NCBI GenBank assembly: GCA_951799405.1
Contig: OX637343.1
Coordinates: 10,208,524-10,272,523, forward strand
Direction of reading: 5' to 3'
From: Agapetus fuscipes
Taxonomy: Eukaryota > Arthropoda > Insecta > Trichoptera > Glossosomatidae
Length of the DNA stretch: 64,000 nt
A program made the position numbers and the translations under genes. Below the pieces are notes generated by a model. The model had not been told where the DNA came from and made no database searches. It worked only from the letters and a program-made list of their open reading frames with translations. Below, piece after piece: positions 9,213 through 20,136 of this stretch. How positions within the stretch are numbered: position 1 is the stretch's first letter; every line of letters starts with the position of its first letter.

Positions 9213-9984
9213 ATCCATTCGTTTTACCTATATGCTTCAAAAACATATGAATAAGGCATTTTTTTTTTGACATAGTAAAGTGTCTTTGTTGTAATGCTGC
9301 TTTTTAAAATATTCTGTATTTGTTGGAGCGCAATAAATCAGCAGATTTGTAGCCACTTTTCTTGAGTTAGCGGTCACACGTAATTTTTTCGCGTCAACCG
9401 GTCAGCTTGTCGCGCTCAATCAGCCGTAAATAACGATGAAAATGGCAAAAAAAAAGCGTAAAACTTGTCCCAGATCACGCCTGCGGCATTTAATTCCGTC
9501 ATTTTGTGTTTACAGCGCTAATAGTGATGAGTTTTCGTGGTTTTTACTTCACTTCAAACAGTTGGCTCGCCGCCATGACAGTCTGGCTGTCACATTTGCC
9601 GCGCTCCGCTAGAAATTGAATTTCGAATTGCGACACTAGCGCCGGAAGGATGAATTAAAAGTGACAAATTCCAATTTCAAATTTGAGCGCTTCCGTCCGG
9701 TTGTATTTTTGAGGTTTTCCAATGGACTCGGCGCATTGAAACTTGGAGGAAAAAATGTGATACGATTCGGCAGTTTTGTTTTGTTCTTGGGTTTTTCAGG
9801 AGTGACGACCGTAGTTATGAAAGTTATTCCAACAAGTGTTACGTTCCCCCGCTGAGAAAATAAATCGTCATTGAAATTTGTGCCGAGTCTATTGAGTTAA
9901 CACAAATGGACTCGTAACGTCATTGGAACGGATGTTCCATTTCTCCGCGGTCAAACGTCACCTCTGTAACTAGGGTCTCGAATA
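9213..9984. other. no recognised feature
   Basis: About 770 bp with no repeat from the families above and no convincing frame. A 64-codon open frame at 9661-9855 has no domain I recognise. Confidence 0.4.
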
Positions 9985-10060
9985 TTCAATAACAAAATAT
10001 TAATGAGCCTTTGTCCTAGCAACCCGGTCGTGTGACATCACTATTGTTGACTTCATAATA
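9985..10060 (+). repeat. CR repeat fragment
   Basis: TTCAATAACAAAATATTAAT followed by TGTCCTAGCAACCCGGTCGTGTGAC, shared with 885 and 4736. Confidence 0.55.
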
Positions 10061-10164
10061 AGATCGTAGTAAAAAGTAAATCGAAGGGAAAAGTCAAATT
10101 AATATTTTGCTGTTAGTTTTTGTGAATCTTAGCTATGACTGAACATGCTAATGACTCAACATTG

Positions 10165-10250
10165 TAAGAAGCCCATCGCAGACATAAGCGAAACGTTTGG
10201 AAGCTCCAGCTCTTATAGACTACGGCAACGCAGATCCCGGAAAGTATATC
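10165..10250 (+). repeat. hairpin repeat, copy 1
   Basis: AGAAGCCCATCGCAGACATA, then AGCGAAACGTTTGGAAGCTCCAGCTC. A second copy lies at 11385-11470. The AGCCC...GGGC stem and GAAACGT end recall terminal motifs of Penelope-like elements (inference). Confidence 0.5.
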
Positions 10251-10299
10251 TATCCTGTTCTTCTTCTTTTGGTGCTACTTCTATCGAAGATAAGCGATA

Positions 10300-10585
10300 A
10301 TCATGGCTTTTTTGACCTTATATGCTGCGGTTCGAAAAATGGACTTGGTGCTTTTGTTGAACCATTGTCGCAGGGTTTTTCAGCCACGATGTCCTTCAGT
10401 GTCCCTGAGTTCTTCCCTCCTCGATCACACCCTGTATGATAAGATGAAGGAGGCGGTATTTCTCATAACGCGACCAAAGTACACCAGCTTTCTCTGCTTA
10501 ATCGTTGGCAGGAGTTCCTTTGTGGTGCGCATACGTGGGAGGACTTCTTCATTGGTGACTCGATCACGCCAAGAGATCTAAAACA
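10300..10585 (-). pseudogene. LINE reverse transcriptase C-terminal fragment
   Basis: The minus frame from about 10578 reads WRDRVTNEEVLPRMRTTKEL, then KQRKLVYFGRVMRNTASFIL and a stop. RVTNEEVL.RM ... KLxYFGHxMR is the conserved segment just after the reverse transcriptase of RTE-like insect LINEs. The remaining part to about 10300 continues degraded (EEGRTQG-like, then LRQWF). No catalytic core remains. Confidence 0.75.
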
Positions 10586-10599
10586 TTATTCGGTAGATA

Positions 10600-10826
10600 G
10601 ACACATCGTCCCTTTGGCTTATGTCCATTAGAGGTAATTTCACACGAGCAATGTTTGTATGCGTGCTGGACCAATGTGTTATGAAAACTGGAAATTGATT
10701 TTAAAAATATTTAAAACAGCTCTTACACTATCGTGTTTTACGTTTTTTTCTTAGCTCAGATCGTGTAGAATGCTTTAATCAATTGGTAGATAAGCCCATC
10801 AAACACTGGGGGATGTCATCTCGATC
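10600..10826. mobile_element. M-F MITE copy
   Basis: Body shared with 34821-35082 and 48563-48806: GAGGTAATTTCACACGAGCA, TGTTTTACGTTTTTTTCTTAGCTCA and GTAGATAAGCC. Termini GGCTTATG and GATAAGCC are inverted. The outer ends are degraded here. Confidence 0.75.
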
Positions 10827-10913
10827 GCTTCAATTCGTGTCAATTTTATAATAATTATTTCTTATACTTTTTTCCCATGTATGTAGAAGATTCGCCTGTG
10901 AAATACATGTACC

Positions 10914-11143
10914 TACAGGGTGGACCAAAATTCAGGTAGGCACGGAAATATTTCAGATATATATATTTTTTTTATCTCGTAACGGCTAAATCAGGCCCCG
11001 CGGCCGTTAGGATCCGTTTAACGACGAGCGGCCGTTGCCCGGAGAAGATAACGAGTCGTTACCAGCAGCGCCGGTAGCGGATTAGGGCCCGAAAAACAAG
11101 AGAGATCTCGGAATTTCAGGGTTTTATTTTTATACACCCTGTA
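10914..11143. mobile_element. M-G MITE with TA target duplication
   Basis: TA|CAGGGTG at the left and CACCCTG|TA at the right, so 7-bp terminal repeats with a TA duplication, as in the Tc1/mariner group. The centre is unusually GC-rich (GGCCCCGCGGCCG, GAGCGGCCGTTGCCCGG) and contains further inverted CGGCCG motifs. Confidence 0.65.
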
Positions 11144-11384
11144 TTAGGCTTTAAATGTACCTACGTATGTTCGTACAACTTTTACCCTTAACAATTTTTT
11201 TTAAGGTTTCTATGAGAATGTTTAGGTCTGTAGCACCTGAAAAGAAGTGAACCAGAAGTGTTTTTTGAACGTATGCTTTTTTAGCTATATTTTAAGTTTC
11301 TTAGAGACATTAAGTACTTAATATTTAATGAATGCCCGCAAGTAGACATTTAAGCCAAATAGGAGTTTTGCCGATAGGAGCTGA

Positions 11385-11470
11385 AGAAGCCCATCGCAGA
11401 CATGGGCAAAACGTCTGTAAGCTCCAGCTCCCACAGACTACGACAACATATCTCGGAAAGCAACTCTCCA
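11385..11470 (+). repeat. hairpin repeat, copy 2
   Basis: GGAGCTGAAGAAGCCCATCG ... CATGGGCAAAACGTCTG ... GCTCC. AGCCC pairs with GGGC and GGAGC with GCTCC, giving a two-stem fold around CTGAAGA, which fits the CUGANGA consensus of hammerheads. The GAAA position reads CAAA. Confidence 0.5.
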
Positions 11471-11534
11471 TCAACACTTTAGCCATTAAGTCATCCGTCT
11501 TTGAGTGAAAAGTGGCAAAACTTGCTGGGTTGTA

Positions 11535-11805
11535 TGTTATTCCTTGACTTATAGGTTGGTATGAGGCTGAACACCAATACTGTAAAAATGGTTCATTTTG
11601 CCAATGGCACCCCTGCTTCAGGGAAGGTCGGCAAAAGTTGCAAGGTTTCTGTTCATTTGAGGTTTGGTTTTTATTTGTAAGTACCTACACATTCAGCATT
11701 TGTAAGCGCGAACTTACTACACGTGTCTGTTTGTGGGCATGCATTTTATATGATTTTTTACTGTTAATGTTAATTATCTTTCCAACTTAGATTATAGAGA
11801 TTATT
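11535..11805 (+). repeat. F1 copy, full length
   Basis: TATTCCTTGACTTATAGG to TTTCCAACTTAGATTATAGAG. The upstream GGGTTGTATG may be a few bases of LINE 3' UTR. Confidence 0.88.
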
Positions 11806-11852
11806 ATAGTATGTAAATGAAAGTCTTTATTATTTTTTTTAAATATATCATT

Positions 11853-11887
11853 AGTTCCTATGCGGCATGTGTAAGCGCGTACATACA
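11853..11887 (+). repeat. F1 fragment at Helitron left flank
   Basis: TATGCGGCATGTGTAAGCGCG followed by TACATACA, directly before the Helitron. The Helitron seems to have entered an F1 remnant. Confidence 0.5.
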
Positions 11888-13693
11888 TCTTATATATAAA
11901 AATCTAGGGGGTATTTGCGTCTGTTTTTTTCGAATTTGCAAAAATGTTTTTCGAAAAAGTGTTCCTCTTGATAAACTGAACTAACGCTCAATTCCAGAAT
12001 TTTTGGTGTTTGTTTGTTTGTTTGTTTGTTTGTTTGTTTGTTTGTGTGTTTGTTTGTATATTTGTACCATTATAGGCGCCCAGACCGTTCGCAGCACGAT
12101 GCTGAAATTTTGCATACCCCCATAAAGTGTTAGTGGCTAAACAACTGTCAGGGTCCGGATGAGGTCACGTGCATATTTCGCATACCTGCCATACAGACTG
12201 AAAATTGAAATCTTGCCGCTGGCAGCCATTTTGAATTTACAGACTTGATATTCGAAACGGTCATGCCTCTTAGTAATTTTAACAACTTTTGGAAGAAACT
12301 TTTTCGCAAAAAGTAAATTCTTCAAACTAAATTTGTAAATACCTACATAGAAAAAAATAAAAAATAATAACTTTCAGGTGGCACAACGGGCGCATGCATA
12401 AAGTTGGAACATTGAAATTAGGCATGCTATCTAAACATAAACAGACTTAAATATTTTTAAAAGAACAACGAAATACATGAAGGATTAAGAGTAGCTGCCA
12501 TACATTTTTTTTGGTTTCTTCAATATTTAACATTCTTCTGGCGTTCATTTTACAAGTCTGAAGGTTTTTCTTCAATGATCAATTTGGATTTGCTTATGTC
12601 AACATTTTTTGAAAGAAAACTTTTTTCAATGACAATTTTTTCCAAACAAAATTTTGAAAAACCTGATTTTCACAAAAAAGTCAAATTTATAAGTAAAAAA
12701 ATCAACTGATTTGATGCTACACAAACAATTATAATTTAGCGAAATGTAATGATATGTAATAGGACAATCCCGCCAAGTATATATTTTGCATACCTGCGAT
12801 ACCAACTAAAAAAATACATTGCTCTGCAGGCGGCCATTTTGAATGTCTAGGCCTCAAACTCGAATTTTAAATGCATTTTAGTAAACCCCATAAATGTTGG
12901 AAGAAACTTTTTTTTTACGGCAAATTTCTTTGAACAAATATTTAAAAAGTAAAATTTCATACAAAGTGTCATATATAAAAATAAAAAAAGTTAAAAAGTT
13001 TATTTTTTTTTAATTTTCAAAAGTCATTTTTTTCTTAGAGTTCTGTCGATGGGTCGAACGTTTTCCCATACTTAGATTTTTTGTAGATTGTGAGTTTAGG
13101 CATTTTGAGGTATCTTCAGGTACCAAGCAGTATCAGACACTAAAATATCGTGAAAAGTATCACAAGCAGTTTTAAGATGTCAAAAGATAATTCAGAGCAG
13201 GAAGAGCAGTTTGAAGGCATTTCATGACAATAAGAGCAGCTGGAACAATCTAAAAACAAAAGCACCAGTACCAACAAAACAATGCCGTATAGCAAACGCA
13301 GTCATGTTTCATGCCACTATAAGACAATTGCTAGCAACACAGGTGCGCTTAAGATACTATTACCAGCAAAACGAAAAAAGGGCAGAAAAAGACAAGTTAT
13401 ACACTTAAATGATAATGAACGGGTCGAGCATCATTATAAACCATCACCAGAAAATTAAAGAGCAGAAATAAAAAACAGGATAAAGACTTTAGCACCTGCA
13501 CAACAATAGGAAGTAGCACGATCAGGCCTGGGATTCTACCATAAAATTGTCCACTTTTTGTTGTTATTGTTGGTCAGTTCTCATGTATCTTTTAAAAATC
13601 AAAGCAAGGCTAAAGTGTGCTGGCGAAGCCGGAGCTTAAACTGCCCGTAGGGCCTAGCAGCCAACCGTGCGAGAGCGCGGTTTGGTCTGCTAG
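11888..13693 (+). mobile_element. non-autonomous Helitron
   Basis: The 5' end is TCTTATATATAAAAATC preceded by A. The 3' end is CTAG followed by T, and about 6 bases before it lies the hairpin AACCGTGC-GAGA-GCGCGGTT. These are the Helitron hallmarks: 5' TC, 3' hairpin plus CTRR, insertion between A and T, no target duplication. The element is about 1.8 kb. It holds a (TTTG)n tract, a diverged internal repeat (the CATACCTGC...GGCAGCCATTTTGAAT block near 12.18-12.26 kb recurs near 12.79-12.84 kb), and no Rep/helicase frame. A lysine-rich stretch near 13.2-13.45 kb (open for 65 codons) is not recognisable. Confidence 0.8.
12007..12060 (+). repeat. (TTTG)n microsatellite
   Basis: About 11-12 TTTG units with one TGTG interruption, inside the Helitron. 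Confidence 0.9.
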
Positions 13694-14240
13694 TATAATA
13701 TATTTTTTTAGTGAATCAGCGCTTATTCAGTTTTAGTGTTAAGGTGGCGATACAATTTATCAAATAAATTAACATACTGTCAACATTTTAGCTTAAACAT
13801 TTTTTACAATCTCTAAAAGGTCAAGTTTGAATAATTGGAATTTATTTTCTTACATGCTATGTGACAGTTTTTTTCCGTCTGATATAAATGTTAACAAAAC
13901 GATTGACATTTTAATGTTGCGATATTTAACCTTGGTTAACCCCTGCCAACGCTGTCTATCCACTGCATGACAATCCGCCTTGCTCTGGGTCTTCCCATTG
14001 ACCTGCGTCCTTGGAGGGTTTAACTCAGTACTAAAAATCTCGGTATGGTAGTTCTTAGAAGCCACGTATTTTAGACTCGAAAAACATATTTTGTGAAAAT
14101 GTGTATTTTTTTAACCATGTATATCCACCTATTAACGGAACTGCGATAAATACATGTTGATTTTAGCTCTCTGAGAATATGGTTTGATCACATGGATAAT
14201 TGTAGAGTCAGTGTTTTTTTTTTAAATTAATTTTCTGCCA
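13694..14240. other. no recognised feature
   Basis: No gene. A minus-strand 71-codon frame (13850-14065) includes QRWQGLTKVKYRNI, which weakly resembles LINE tails (DRQRWQ...). This is too little to call. Confidence 0.35.
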
Positions 14241-14325
14241 GTAATAATAATAATAATATGAATATTAGGACGATTTATTTGTTGAGTGTTATTTTGTGTA
14301 ATTCACACCTCAAGAGCCCTCTAAA
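14241..14325 (-). repeat. F3 SINE 3' end fragment
   Basis: (ATT)n tail as AATAATAATAATA, then GGACGATTTATTTGTTGAGTG and CACACCTCAAGAGCCCTCTA. Confidence 0.75.
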
Positions 14326-14412
14326 GTGTAGTTAAATTTTACATACAATAGCACGGTTTACGTAATAGTTTGGTGTACAGCTAACTTTCTTTATAGTAAA
14401 GATTGTTTTAAA

Positions 14413-14668
14413 ACCATCTATAATCTAAGTTGCAAGGATATATTGACAAATAAGGCTTATATATTATAATGCACGCCCACAAGCAGAAATGTGTAAGTTA
14501 CTCCTTACACACTCTGCATGTGTATTGAAGAATAATAATCTAAACCACATTTTTACATAAACCTTGCCACTCCTGCCGCTCATTACTCGAAAACCGGGGG
14601 ACATTGCCAAAAGTAACCATTTTTTTGAGGGGTCAGCCTCATGCGAAGGTAAATATTAGTTAAGGAAT
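14413..14668 (-). repeat. F1 copy, old
   Basis: ATCTATAATCTAAGTTGCAAGG to TTAGTTAAGGAATT. It carries the older hairpin form (CTCGAAAACCGGGGGACATTG). Confidence 0.82.
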
Positions 14669-14779
14669 TTAATTAGGCTTCATACCAGTATATCGAAACC
14701 CCAGATATAGGGTGATAAATCAATTAAATGATTGGTAATACTCTGGATAATAGGGTAATAGGGTATAAACGGTAATGTG

Positions 14780-15010
14780 AAAGCGAATTTACAAAGGAGT
14801 GCTATGAAATGGTTCGGGCATCTAAAAATAATGTCTGATGAACGACTGACAAAAATAGTGTACAAAGGGAATGTCAAAGGTAAGTGTGGAAGGAGAAGAT
14901 CAAGGAAAGAATGAATTGATCATAAAAGCGAGATTGTAAATGACTGATAAGAGCATGCATGAAGATAAAGATGCAATAAGTGTGCAAAGAAAGAACATTG
15001 TGGAAACACA
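14780..15010 (+). pseudogene. decayed LINE C-terminus
   Basis: + strand frame: SAMKWFGHLKIMSDERLTKI, then KGKCGRRRSRKE and a stop, matching the LINE end at 2.0-2.4 kb (LLKWFGHMQRMNEERLTKIV, GRGRPRK). Several stops follow. Its orientation is opposite to the neighbouring F1 copy, so the two are separate insertions. Confidence 0.75.
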
Positions 15011-15671
15011 TCTGCGGTGACACTGGCCACCCCTAGAGAATTAGTGTCTGGATGCAAGTACAAGATCACTGACAGCACTGACATCAAATAACTGACAACA
15101 GCATTTTAAACCGCGTAAGCTAACCGTTTAATTTTAGCTTGTGATAATATTGTTCTGTTTATCCAGAGTGAGGAATGAAGAGTTGCAGGAATTCGCCGTA
15201 CATGGCTCTAGGTCGGGACTGTTTTCTTTATTTTTACATTTATATTCTATCTAAATATATAAGAAGCTAGACGGGAACGTGCGTTTCTCATGAAAAAAAA
15301 AAATACTACTTATAGGATTCTATGAAAATATTGTTACTATGTGAACAATCTGTCTACATGCTCAAACCCTCTTATGTGTCAGAAGGTCCAGCATATGGAC
15401 GCTCATTCAAAGGAATTTGTGCAAGTGGCGGAAGGACTTCACGTGAAGTTAAAAGCAACAGCACGACATAACTACTACCACTAGGTCAGAGGCTACTGCC
15501 CTTGACTCTGCCTGTGGGCGTGAATCTAAATGAGTTGATTTATTTATTTATTGAAACAATATAACATGACAGTTGATACCATAAAGTACTGTTGATGATT
15601 GATGTTGACTTGATGTTTTCTTTAGAGCGCCGTTTCGTGATGTGAATGAAAAAAGTGATATAATGGATATA
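15011..15671. other. no recognised feature
   Basis: About 660 bp with no family match and no convincing frame. Confidence 0.4.
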
Positions 15672-15925
15672 AATTAATCTAATCTAATTTGCAAATATAT
15701 GTCACACCGGGGATTCACATTATATACATTCTCACAAGCAGACACGTACAAATTTGTGCTTGCGCATGCCGCATGTGAACCTACGAGATAAAAACCAAAT
15801 CTCAAATGGACATACACCCTGCAACTCCCGCCGGCCTTCCCTGAAACAGAGGGGACATTGGTAAAGTGAACCATTTTCTGCAGCATGGGTGGTCAGCCGC
15901 ATGCCAACCTATAAGTCAAGGAGCA
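15672..15925 (-). repeat. F1 copy, full length
   Basis: AATCTAATCTAATTTGCAAA to CAACCTATAAGTCAAGGAGC, with the CATGCCGCATGTGAACC subgroup signature. Confidence 0.9.
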
Positions 15926-16227
15926 TACCCAAGAAATGAAGTGAGAGAGTTACGCAAGAATTGAGGCAAATCTGCCGAGGCTATGGCCAACCCCAGTAGA
16001 ATGGCGACAGAGTAACAGTTACGGCGTCTACTCGGGGTACAGGCAATGAGTCAGGCTATGGTCTGAAGAGCCCAATATGGAAGAGGCGGGTTCGCTGATA
16101 AACCTGTTCGAGCGATTGTTGCGGTAAGCGGCGGCCTGTCCGTAGAGACCATCTGCCGCGACCAGACAAAGGACAACTTGCCATATGGGTGTAGGAAGAA
16201 GCACAACTTATCTTACGGCAGTAATTG
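15926..16227. other. unassigned, moderately GC-rich
   Basis: Contains GAGGCTATGGCCAACCCCAG, GGCGGCCTGTCCGTAGAGACC and similar. It may be a retroelement body, but no diagnostic motif is readable. Confidence 0.35.
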
Positions 16228-16592
16228 CTGTCAATGTCCGTGTGGATGTGACGCGTGGAACCTATTTATTTTCACAGTTACGGGGGACGGCATCACGCCA
16301 ACGTCTTCCCTTCGAGTTGGGATCTCTAATTAAGCGCCCTTGGAGTGACTACTTCACGAAACGGCGGCGCTATAAAGAAATCACCAACTCATCATCATCT
16401 CAGCTTTCCACCGGACTAATTTCTGTAGAAGACTGAGTAAGCTTCGACGGTACAGATTATTTGGGTTTTGGCTTTGAAATCAACACGGAAATCGGAAATA
16501 TTTTTTTTACAATTGACACCTTCTATGGGGATCGAATCCTAGCCCTGTGTCATGGAACGCAAGCGTTCTACTATCTAAGCTATCGACCGGCA
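16228..16592 (-). repeat. F2 SINE, diverged
   Basis: Minus strand: GCCGGTCGATAGCTTAGATAG (box A), TAGGATTCGATCCCCATAG (box B), GTGTCAATTG and a degraded body to the CGCGTCACATCC end. Confidence 0.8.
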
Positions 16593-16639
16593 TCACAGGT
16601 AGATGTAATTAAACATAACTAGCTATTAAAGATAATGTT

Positions 16640-16760
16640 GATATTTTTTAAAATTTATAAAAATCTATAATTTTAACGATACCTTATGTCAAAATTGGCC
16701 TTATAACATTTCTGACGTCATTGCCGACACACCCGATTAGATACTTTTAATATTCTTAAA
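16640..16760 (+). repeat. unnamed repeat, copy 1
   Basis: AAAATCTATAATTTTAACGATACC, TTGGCCTTATAACATTTCTGAC recur in diverged form at 18737-18860. Both copies sit next to an F2 SINE. Confidence 0.45.
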
Positions 16761-17241
16761 GAAATGAAATTCAATATTGCCTGTAAAATCTGTTGATGAA
16801 ATGCAAAAACCTTTAATAATACTGCTTTCAAAGATGATTAAAAACAACTGAAATATAATGGAGAAATCCTGATTTGTTTTTCTTCTAATGAATCAGATAG
16901 AAACTCTTGATTTTGCGAAGAGAAAACAAAACAAAAACATAAACATTTGAGTTGCTCTAAAAATAAAAGATAGCGGACTTCGCGTAGGAAAAAAAACAGA
17001 AACGTCAGACGAATAAAAAATGGCAAAAGTTGCAAAGGGGGTAAAAGCTGTGAGCGGTGTTAAGGAGGCGTCACACCCTGTTGTAGGGTTTAGGGCTCCA
17101 TGTGTCCGCCCTTGATTTCTTCCTTGTTTTCGTAATTCCACAAAATCTCTCAGTATTTCAAGATGCTTTGTGATACCACCCTAAGGAAGTCAAATATGCG
17201 AGAGCAGAATTAATAAAATAAATAAATGATCAACTGCGTTT
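16761..17241. other. no recognised feature
   Basis: AT-rich with small minus-strand frames lacking any recognisable motif. Confidence 0.4.
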
Positions 17242-17482
17242 TCCTTGACTTATAGGTTGGCATGCGGCTGACCACCCATGCTGTAGAATATGGTTCACTT
17301 TGCCAATGTCACCCCTGTTTCAGGGTAGGTCGACAAGAGTGGAAGGGTGTATGTTCATTTGAGATTTGGGTTTTTATATTGTAAGTCCACATGCGGCATG
17401 TTTAAGCGCGAACTTATACGTGTCTGCTTGTGAAAATCCATATAATGTTACATATCTTTGCAACTTAGATTAGATTAACCTC
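17242..17482 (+). repeat. F1 copy, full length
   Basis: TTCCTTGACTTATAGGTTGGC to ATCTTTGCAACTTAGATTAGA, CCACATGCGGCATG subgroup. Confidence 0.9.
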
Positions 17483-17540
17483 GTCGAATTCGTAGAATAC
17501 TGATGAACATTTTCAATTAGAACCTATAATGTAAGTCCGG

Positions 17541-17850
17541 TAAATAGCCCAATTGGTAGAGTGCTTGCATTCCATACGGAAAGCTCTGGTTCGAATTCCA
17601 CCGAGGGTGTCAGAAATGATTGCCCGTTTCGGTGTTTATTTCAAACTCGTCATAAAAGGATTATTCAGCCTTCACAAGAAATGAGTACCAGCCCACTCGG
17701 GAGATGGGAAACCCCACATCAACTGAGATGATTGGGTAAGGTCGGCCCCCTTACGTGTATAAATAAATAGAATGCACTCATCATATGCGACTCCTTTGGA
17801 TAAAACGTAGAAAGAAGTGAAACTGTAGTGTAGCTGATTTACGTTTACCT
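17541..17850 (+). repeat. F2 SINE
   Basis: GTAAATAGCCCAATTGGTAGAG (box A, changed), CTGGTTCGAATTCCACCG (box B), a body with TGATTGCCCGTTTCGGTG and AGCCCACTCGGGAGATGGGA, and a tail GAAACTGTAGTGTAGCTGA. Confidence 0.87.
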
Positions 17851-17967
17851 TATTAACTGACTTTTCTTTAAAAGTCCATTATCTTCGGACTCTTGTAGCA
17901 CACGCTTTCGATTTGAAAAAAAAAAAACATATCCCTAGTATTGGAATTGAATAAACTGTATTGACCT

Positions 17968-18150
17968 CCCCTGTTTCAGGGAAGGTCGGCAAGAGTTGCA
18001 GGGCTTATGTCCATTTGAGAATTGGGTTTTTATATTGTAGGTCCACATGCGGCATGTGTAAGCGCGAAATTATGCGTGTCTGCTTGTGGGAATGCATTTT
18101 TAAGATGAATCTCAAATGATACATATCCTTGCAGCTTAGATTTAGATTAC
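17968..18150 (+). repeat. F1 copy, 5'-truncated
   Basis: Begins abruptly at CCCCTGTTTCAGGGAAGGTCGG and runs to CTTGCAGCTTAGATTTAGATT. Confidence 0.88.
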
Positions 18151-18736
18151 TATTGGATATCGCGTAAACTATTCACGCTTCTACTGAACGTGGGGAAAAT
18201 CGAAAAAAAACCCCGCCATCTTGTTAGACGTAAATTTTATAGTTCAACTTGAAGTTAGCTGAGTTAGTTGATGTTTTTTTTTTATTGATTCATTTCATCA
18301 GTTTGCAGACCACCAGGTCACAAAAGCTCCCTCTTTCAACTGTCATCTGCGTTCAGTTAAGCCGTGTACGTCCACATTTAGTGTTACAATTTTCGCATCC
18401 AGTAAGTTTCACTGCATTCCCCTCACTCCCACTCCCCGCACATCTTACTCCTCCGACTGTCGGACTTTTTGTTTGTTTTCAGTTAGGAGTTTTGGTTGCC
18501 GTCAGCTCAGTGCTCTACTCTTGTTTGTTTGTTCTCTCAGCCTGTGTTTGCCATGTTACAGAACACTCCATTCCACTCTTCTCCCCTCCAATCGCTCCAA
18601 TCCACACTTCCATCCTCCGATCGCTACTGCTTCCAGCTACAACTTTTCATATTATCATGTATGTACTCAAATTATTTCCCCAAATGTGTGCATGCATTAT
18701 TAGTGTGGCCCTATTATATAGTTTTGTAAACGTCTT
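18151..18736. other. CT-rich unassigned stretch
   Basis: A 163-codon frame with two overlapping long frames in other phases exists because the + strand is pyrimidine-rich and poor in stops. I see no domain or repeat and do not call a gene. Confidence 0.45.
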
Positions 18737-18860
18737 TTAAAATCTCTGATTTTGTCGATACCTGCTATCATAGCTGGCCTTCTAACATGTTTGACTTTAG
18801 ACATTATCAAAGGTGATGTAGATATATATATTTTTTAATCTTTAGGATACATTCTATCAT
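18737..18860 (+). repeat. unnamed repeat, copy 2
   Basis: AAAATCTCTGATTTTGTCGATACC and CTGGCCTTCTAACATGTTTGAC, the partner of 16640-16760. Confidence 0.45.
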
Positions 18861-18881
18861 CGCTGGGGCCTAATAGCAACA

Positions 18882-19211
18882 CAACTACGCAACTAAGCTA
18901 CACATATAGTGTAACTTCTTGCCGCGTTATCCCCGAAGGGTTTCGCATGTGGCGAGTGGAATCTATTCATTTTTGCAGGTAACGGGGCTGGACTTACGCC
19001 AACCACTTCAGTTGAAGTGGGGGTTTCTCAGCTCTCGAGTGGGCTGGTACTCATTTCTTGTGAATGCTGAGTAAACCTTATGAGTATTTTATTTTGGGGT
19101 GTAAAATAAAACACCGAAACAGGAAATCATGTCTAACACTCTCGGTGGGATACGAACCCGAGCTCACGGCATGGAATGCAAGCACTCTAACAACTGAGCT
19201 ATCGACCGGAC
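18882..19211 (-). repeat. F2 SINE, full length
   Basis: From ACGCAACTAAGCTACACATA (tail) to CAACTGAGCTATCGACCGGA (box A region). Box B reads GGGTTCGTATCCCACC on the minus strand. Confidence 0.92.
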
Positions 19212-19642
19212 TATTTATTTAAACAATTATTTAATATCCTAGCAGTTATTCACTATCTCGAGGAAAAGGAAAGCATGCGTAAGCAAGTTCGAGGGAGACA
19301 GATGGCAAAACGTGAAGCTTTCACGAGAGAGTGTATTATTTGCGTAGGTACCTACATAGTTTTAAGAGAAGATAAACAACGGAGCGACCGTCCTCGCAAC
19401 AGTACAGGTTGAATAATGTGCATGAATGAAAGTACGAAAAACATTTACAAATTCTGTAAAGTGTACTGAGATCCTCGTATATTTCTGTTTGAATAATTCG
19501 AAAGAAATTAGCATGGATAGAAATAAATTTTTTCGAAGATTCCGATGAGAGATTTCTAGGCCGCGAAAAAGATACTTGTGAAATTCCAAAAAGTTCACTG
19601 GCCATTCTGCATTCGTAAATTTGTAAGCAAATTCAATCTGCA
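19212..19642. other. no recognised feature
   Basis: Two overlapping minus-strand frames of about 90 codons lack recognisable motifs. Confidence 0.4.
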
Positions 19643-19755
19643 ATTTTTATTTTTTTTTATTTTTTTTTATTTTAATATAAGACATTTTAAGTACATACAT
19701 TACATTTTTCAAACTTATTTCTATTACATAATATTCAATTGTTTTATATGCTATA

Positions 19756-19794
19756 CCTCACCAAAAAGAGTCAAAGCTCTTGTGTGTGGTGAGG
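19756..19794 (-). other. conserved LINE 3' UTR hairpin
   Basis: Minus strand: CCTCACC ... ACAAGAG ... CTCTTTTT GGTGAGG. Outer stem CCTCACC/GGTGAGG and inner stem AAGAG/CTCTT. It corresponds to 32711-32749, where the outer stem is CCTCATC/GATGAGG, a compensated base-pair change. It is probably the recognition structure for the element's reverse transcriptase. Confidence 0.7.
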
Positions 19795-20136
19795 GATTCA
19801 CAATTAATTTAGTCAATAGTAATAACAAATTTATTTCAGTTATTTAATATATTTAAATTATAAACTAGAAATTTATTTAAGTTACTTCATACACTTAAGT
19901 CAAATACTTATGATGTGTATTTTCAGTGTGAAGAGATCTGATATGTGGAGAAATCAAATTAAAATAAGAAAAAACTGTATAATAAACAAAAGCAAATATA
20001 TAAACATAGATAATATAGGCAAGTAGGTACCAAAGTATAATAAAATAAAAACATACATACATATGATTTATAGAGGTCTACTAATGACAAAAAAACAAAA
20101 CAAGGCGCAGGCAATAATATCAATTGGTATACAAAT

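Noticed and set aside
18249..18740. 163-codon + frame as a host gene
   Set aside because: Two other long frames overlap it in other phases. The + strand is pyrimidine-rich and poor in stop codons. No domain, codon pattern or splice context supports coding.
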